A stretch of 64,000 nt of DNA from Allomuricauda sp. TY007. Its GTDB lineage: Bacteria; Bacteroidota; Bacteroidia; Flavobacteriales; Flavobacteriaceae. How positions within the stretch are numbered: the first letter of the stretch is position 1; each line of letters begins with the position of its first letter. Positions 62,330 to 64,000 of the stretch are shown here, one piece after another. The notes under the pieces are model-generated. The model saw nothing but the letters and a program-made list of their open reading frames with translations, ran no database searches and had not been told where the DNA came from. The DNA is taken from assembly GCF_010468565.1 (NCBI RefSeq), contig NZ_WUEG01000014.1, positions 1 through 64,000 on the forward strand. The letters run 5' to 3'. Position numbers and translations under genes: made by a program.

Positions 62330-64000
62330 TTAGGTAATCATCACTGATTTGCTCATCTTTTTATCTCCGACGGAGATTCGATAAATGTATTTTCCAGTGG
62401 ATAGACTATCACGCATACGCTCTCTTATATTTATGTCCACAGCACCTTCCAACATCATTTCGTTGAACAGGGTTCCTAAGCGCTGTCCCAAAATATTGAA
62501 GAGTTCGATATCCACGTGGGCAGCTACGGGCATTTCCAAATGGATATGTGGATTTCGTGGTGATGTTGCAGGATATACGGCTGCGTGCTCTATACCGTCC
62601 AAAATATCAATGTTTGGATTATCGGGGTCTTGACCTGGAGGTGTCTCTGGCAATGTTGGTGGGTCATTGTCCATGGCAATATCATCAAATTCCTCGCCGC
62701 TGCAGTTGAAGCCCAAATCGATGGCTTGATAAGGGTGGCCCAATAAATGTTGCTCCACGGATTCCCTTGGAACACAAAGCCATTCCGCCAGTACGGTTCC
62801 GTAGAGGTTTCTGAAATCCATGGTGTACTCCAAGTTTCCGCGGTTATTGGGTTCGTCCAAGGAGGGATGGTCGCCCACAAAGGCGCTTCCACTCAAACCC
62901 GATCCAAAAAACAGGGTAGGGGCGGCCTTTCCATGGTCGGTACCATTGGAACCGTTTTCAAAGATTCTTCGGCCAAATTCGGAAAAGGTCATGCTTAACA
63001 CTTTGTCATCCTGTTCGGTAAAAGCGAGATCTTCGTAAAAGTTGTTGATGGCAACGGAGAGGTTGGACATCAATCGTTCATGAACAATAGGTTGGTTACC
63101 GTGGGTGTCAAACCCTCCCAAAGAGATCATGTAGACTTTTGTGCCCAAGTTTCCTTTGATCAAACGCGCCAAGAGTGCTAATTGCCTTGCAAAACCGTTG
63201 TCTTGGTACTCCACTTGATTTTGACCTGCCATGTAAGCGTCATGAATGATGCCTGCATATTCATAAGTAGTATTGGCCACGCCTCTTAGAAATTTCAATT
63301 GGTCGCCGTACATACAATCATCAAAAGGGGCATTTTCGATATCGTAAAAGGCACCGGTTTCAGCAATTTGCTCTAATTGATCCACATTATTGGTCACAAA
63401 GGCATAATTGGTTTCTTCTCCTTGAAAAATCATATTGGCCAAGTTCCCAATTTGAATGGCTGCAGGCGCTGGCGGTGGATTGATTAAATAATCTTCATAA
63501 AGGTGTTCAAAATGCCTGCCCATCCAACCGGTGTTCTCTCCAGAGAATCCAGTTGTAGTCAAATCGGTATTGGCAAAAATATCGGAGCCTGTAAAATGGG
63601 ACAGACTCTGGTTTTCGTAACCAACGCCATGCACGGCTTTGAACTGTCCGTCTCCCCAAAGCGGTTCCAGGGCACTCATATAAGTGGGCACCCCAAAATC
63701 ATCGGTAAGTTTCAGGACCTTGCTTTCCGGGATATAGATGTTGGGCCTGGCATTGGCATACGTATCATATTGTTGAATGGGAATCACGGTGCTGAGACCA
63801 TCGTTCCCTCCCGATAATCGAATCAGGATTAAAATATTGTCGGTTTCGGCAGCAGCCACAGCGGCGGTCAGTGGTGATGGGGAGGAAGCCGAGATCATAT
63901 GGCTTCCCAAAAACATGGAACCTGAACCTGCTATGCCCAACGCTTGCACAAAGGAACGTCGACTCCATTTTTTGTGTTCTAAATCATGGCCTTCGTGTTC
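62330..64000 (-). CDS. DUF1501 protein with Tat signal and T9SS sorting domain (5' end outside)
   Basis: The frame is open to the right edge; the real start lies outside. The visible N-terminal part reads EHEGHDLEHKKWSRRSFVQ, then ALGIAGSGSMFLGSHMI, a twin-arginine (RRSF) export signal. The DUF1501 body includes LIRLSGGNDGLSTVIPIQQY, ISLGGFDTHGNQ and FSEFGRRIFENGSNGTDHGKA, an alkaline-phosphatase-like sulfatase/phosphatase fold of unknown substrate. The last about 80 residues end in YRISVGDKKMSKSVMIT, a type A T9SS sorting tail. So the protein should be folded in the cytoplasm, exported by Tat and moved to the surface by T9SS. Confidence 0.88.
   Translation of the reverse strand, partial: EHEGHDLEHKKWSRRSFVQALGIAGSGSMFLGSHMISASSPSPLTAAVAAAETDNILILIRLSGGNDGLSTVIPIQQYDTYANARPNIYIPESKVLKLTDDFGVPTYMSALEPLWGDGQFKAVHGVGYENQSLSHFTGSDIFANTDLTTTGFSGENTGWMGRHFEHLYEDYLINPPPAPAAIQIGNLANMIFQGEETNYAFVTNNVDQLEQIAETGAFYDIENAPFDDCMYGDQLKFLRGVANTTYEYAGIIHDAYMAGQNQVEYQDNGFARQLALLARLIKGNLGTKVYMISLGGFDTHGNQPIVHERLMSNLSVAINNFYEDLAFTEQDDKVLSMTFSEFGRRIFENGSNGTDHGKAAPTLFFGSGLSGSAFVGDHPSLDEPNNRGNLEYTMDFRNLYGTVLAEWLCVPRESVEQHLLGHPYQAIDLGFNCSGEEFDDIAMDNDPPTLPETPPGQDPDNPNIDILDGIEHAAVYPATSPRNPHIHLEMPVAAHVDIELFNILGQRLGTLFNEMMLEGAVDINIRERMRDSLSTGKYIYRISVGDKKMSKSVMIT

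Noticed and set aside
1..64000. CRISPR array, rRNA operon, prophage or plasmid origin
   Set aside because: No regularly spaced repeats, rRNA sequence, phage genes or replication genes were seen.

Overview
The window looks like a chromosomal segment of a marine-type Flavobacteriaceae bacterium. The signs are the promoter style (TAnnTTTG -7 boxes, few Shine-Dalgarno sites), TonB-dependent receptors with carboxypeptidase-like N-termini, a DUF4249 lipoprotein, a Por/T9SS C-terminal sorting tail, an epimerase-type threonine dehydrogenase, and many short secreted proteins typical of this family. The genus cannot be fixed from sequence reading alone; a Muricauda/Allomuricauda-like genome would fit.

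Layout. 1-146 is the end of an IS256-type element. 332-2853 holds a YceI protein and a LytS/LytTR two-component pair. 2902-7436 is a leftward xylose operon (xylB, xylA, sodium:sugar symporter). 7839-23699 is a sulfur-oxidation/persulfide region: a Crp/Fnr regulator with a cysteine cluster, SulP transporter, ETHE1-like dioxygenase-rhodanese, rhodanese, a broken HMA gene, a haem-binding DUF3365 lipoprotein, a fatty acid hydroxylase-family protein, DUF2892, sulfide:quinone oxidoreductase, a TolC/MFP/RND efflux system with a PII-like partner, and two YeeE/YedE half-transporters. A single-domain response regulator and tRNA-Arg(CCU) follow.

24505-32350 is a GC-richer island next to the tRNA. It is flanked by a 27-bp direct repeat (26/27) that matches the 3' part of a degenerate second tRNA. 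It carries one leftward operon: three AhpD-like (CxxCxxxH) proteins, a TonB receptor, an MFS transporter and a DUF3179 membrane protein. 32618-33377 has two small DUF genes, and 33763-40240 a tightly overlapping TonB/DUF4249 surface operon. From 40423 to the end are mostly housekeeping and secreted-protein genes: tdh, M28 peptidase, CBS protein, glycerate kinase, Dps, ssb, PAP2, HDAC-like, tex, metG, and a Tat/T9SS DUF1501 protein running off the right edge.

The strongest signal is regulatory. Six copies of a palindrome of the form GTnAC-N4-GTnAC lie in front of the sulfur genes. Each is centred 29.5 bp (one case 30.5) upstream of a TAnnTTTG-like box, which places it near -41.5, the class II activator position. 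One of them also faces a second -7 box on the other strand. This suggests one sulfur-responsive regulon, probably run by the Crp/Fnr protein encoded in the cluster. Other points of note are the tRNA-linked triple-AhpD island, an in-frame dispersed repeat inside metG, a hairpin covering the start codon of the first YeeE gene, and several small genes of 42-53 codons.
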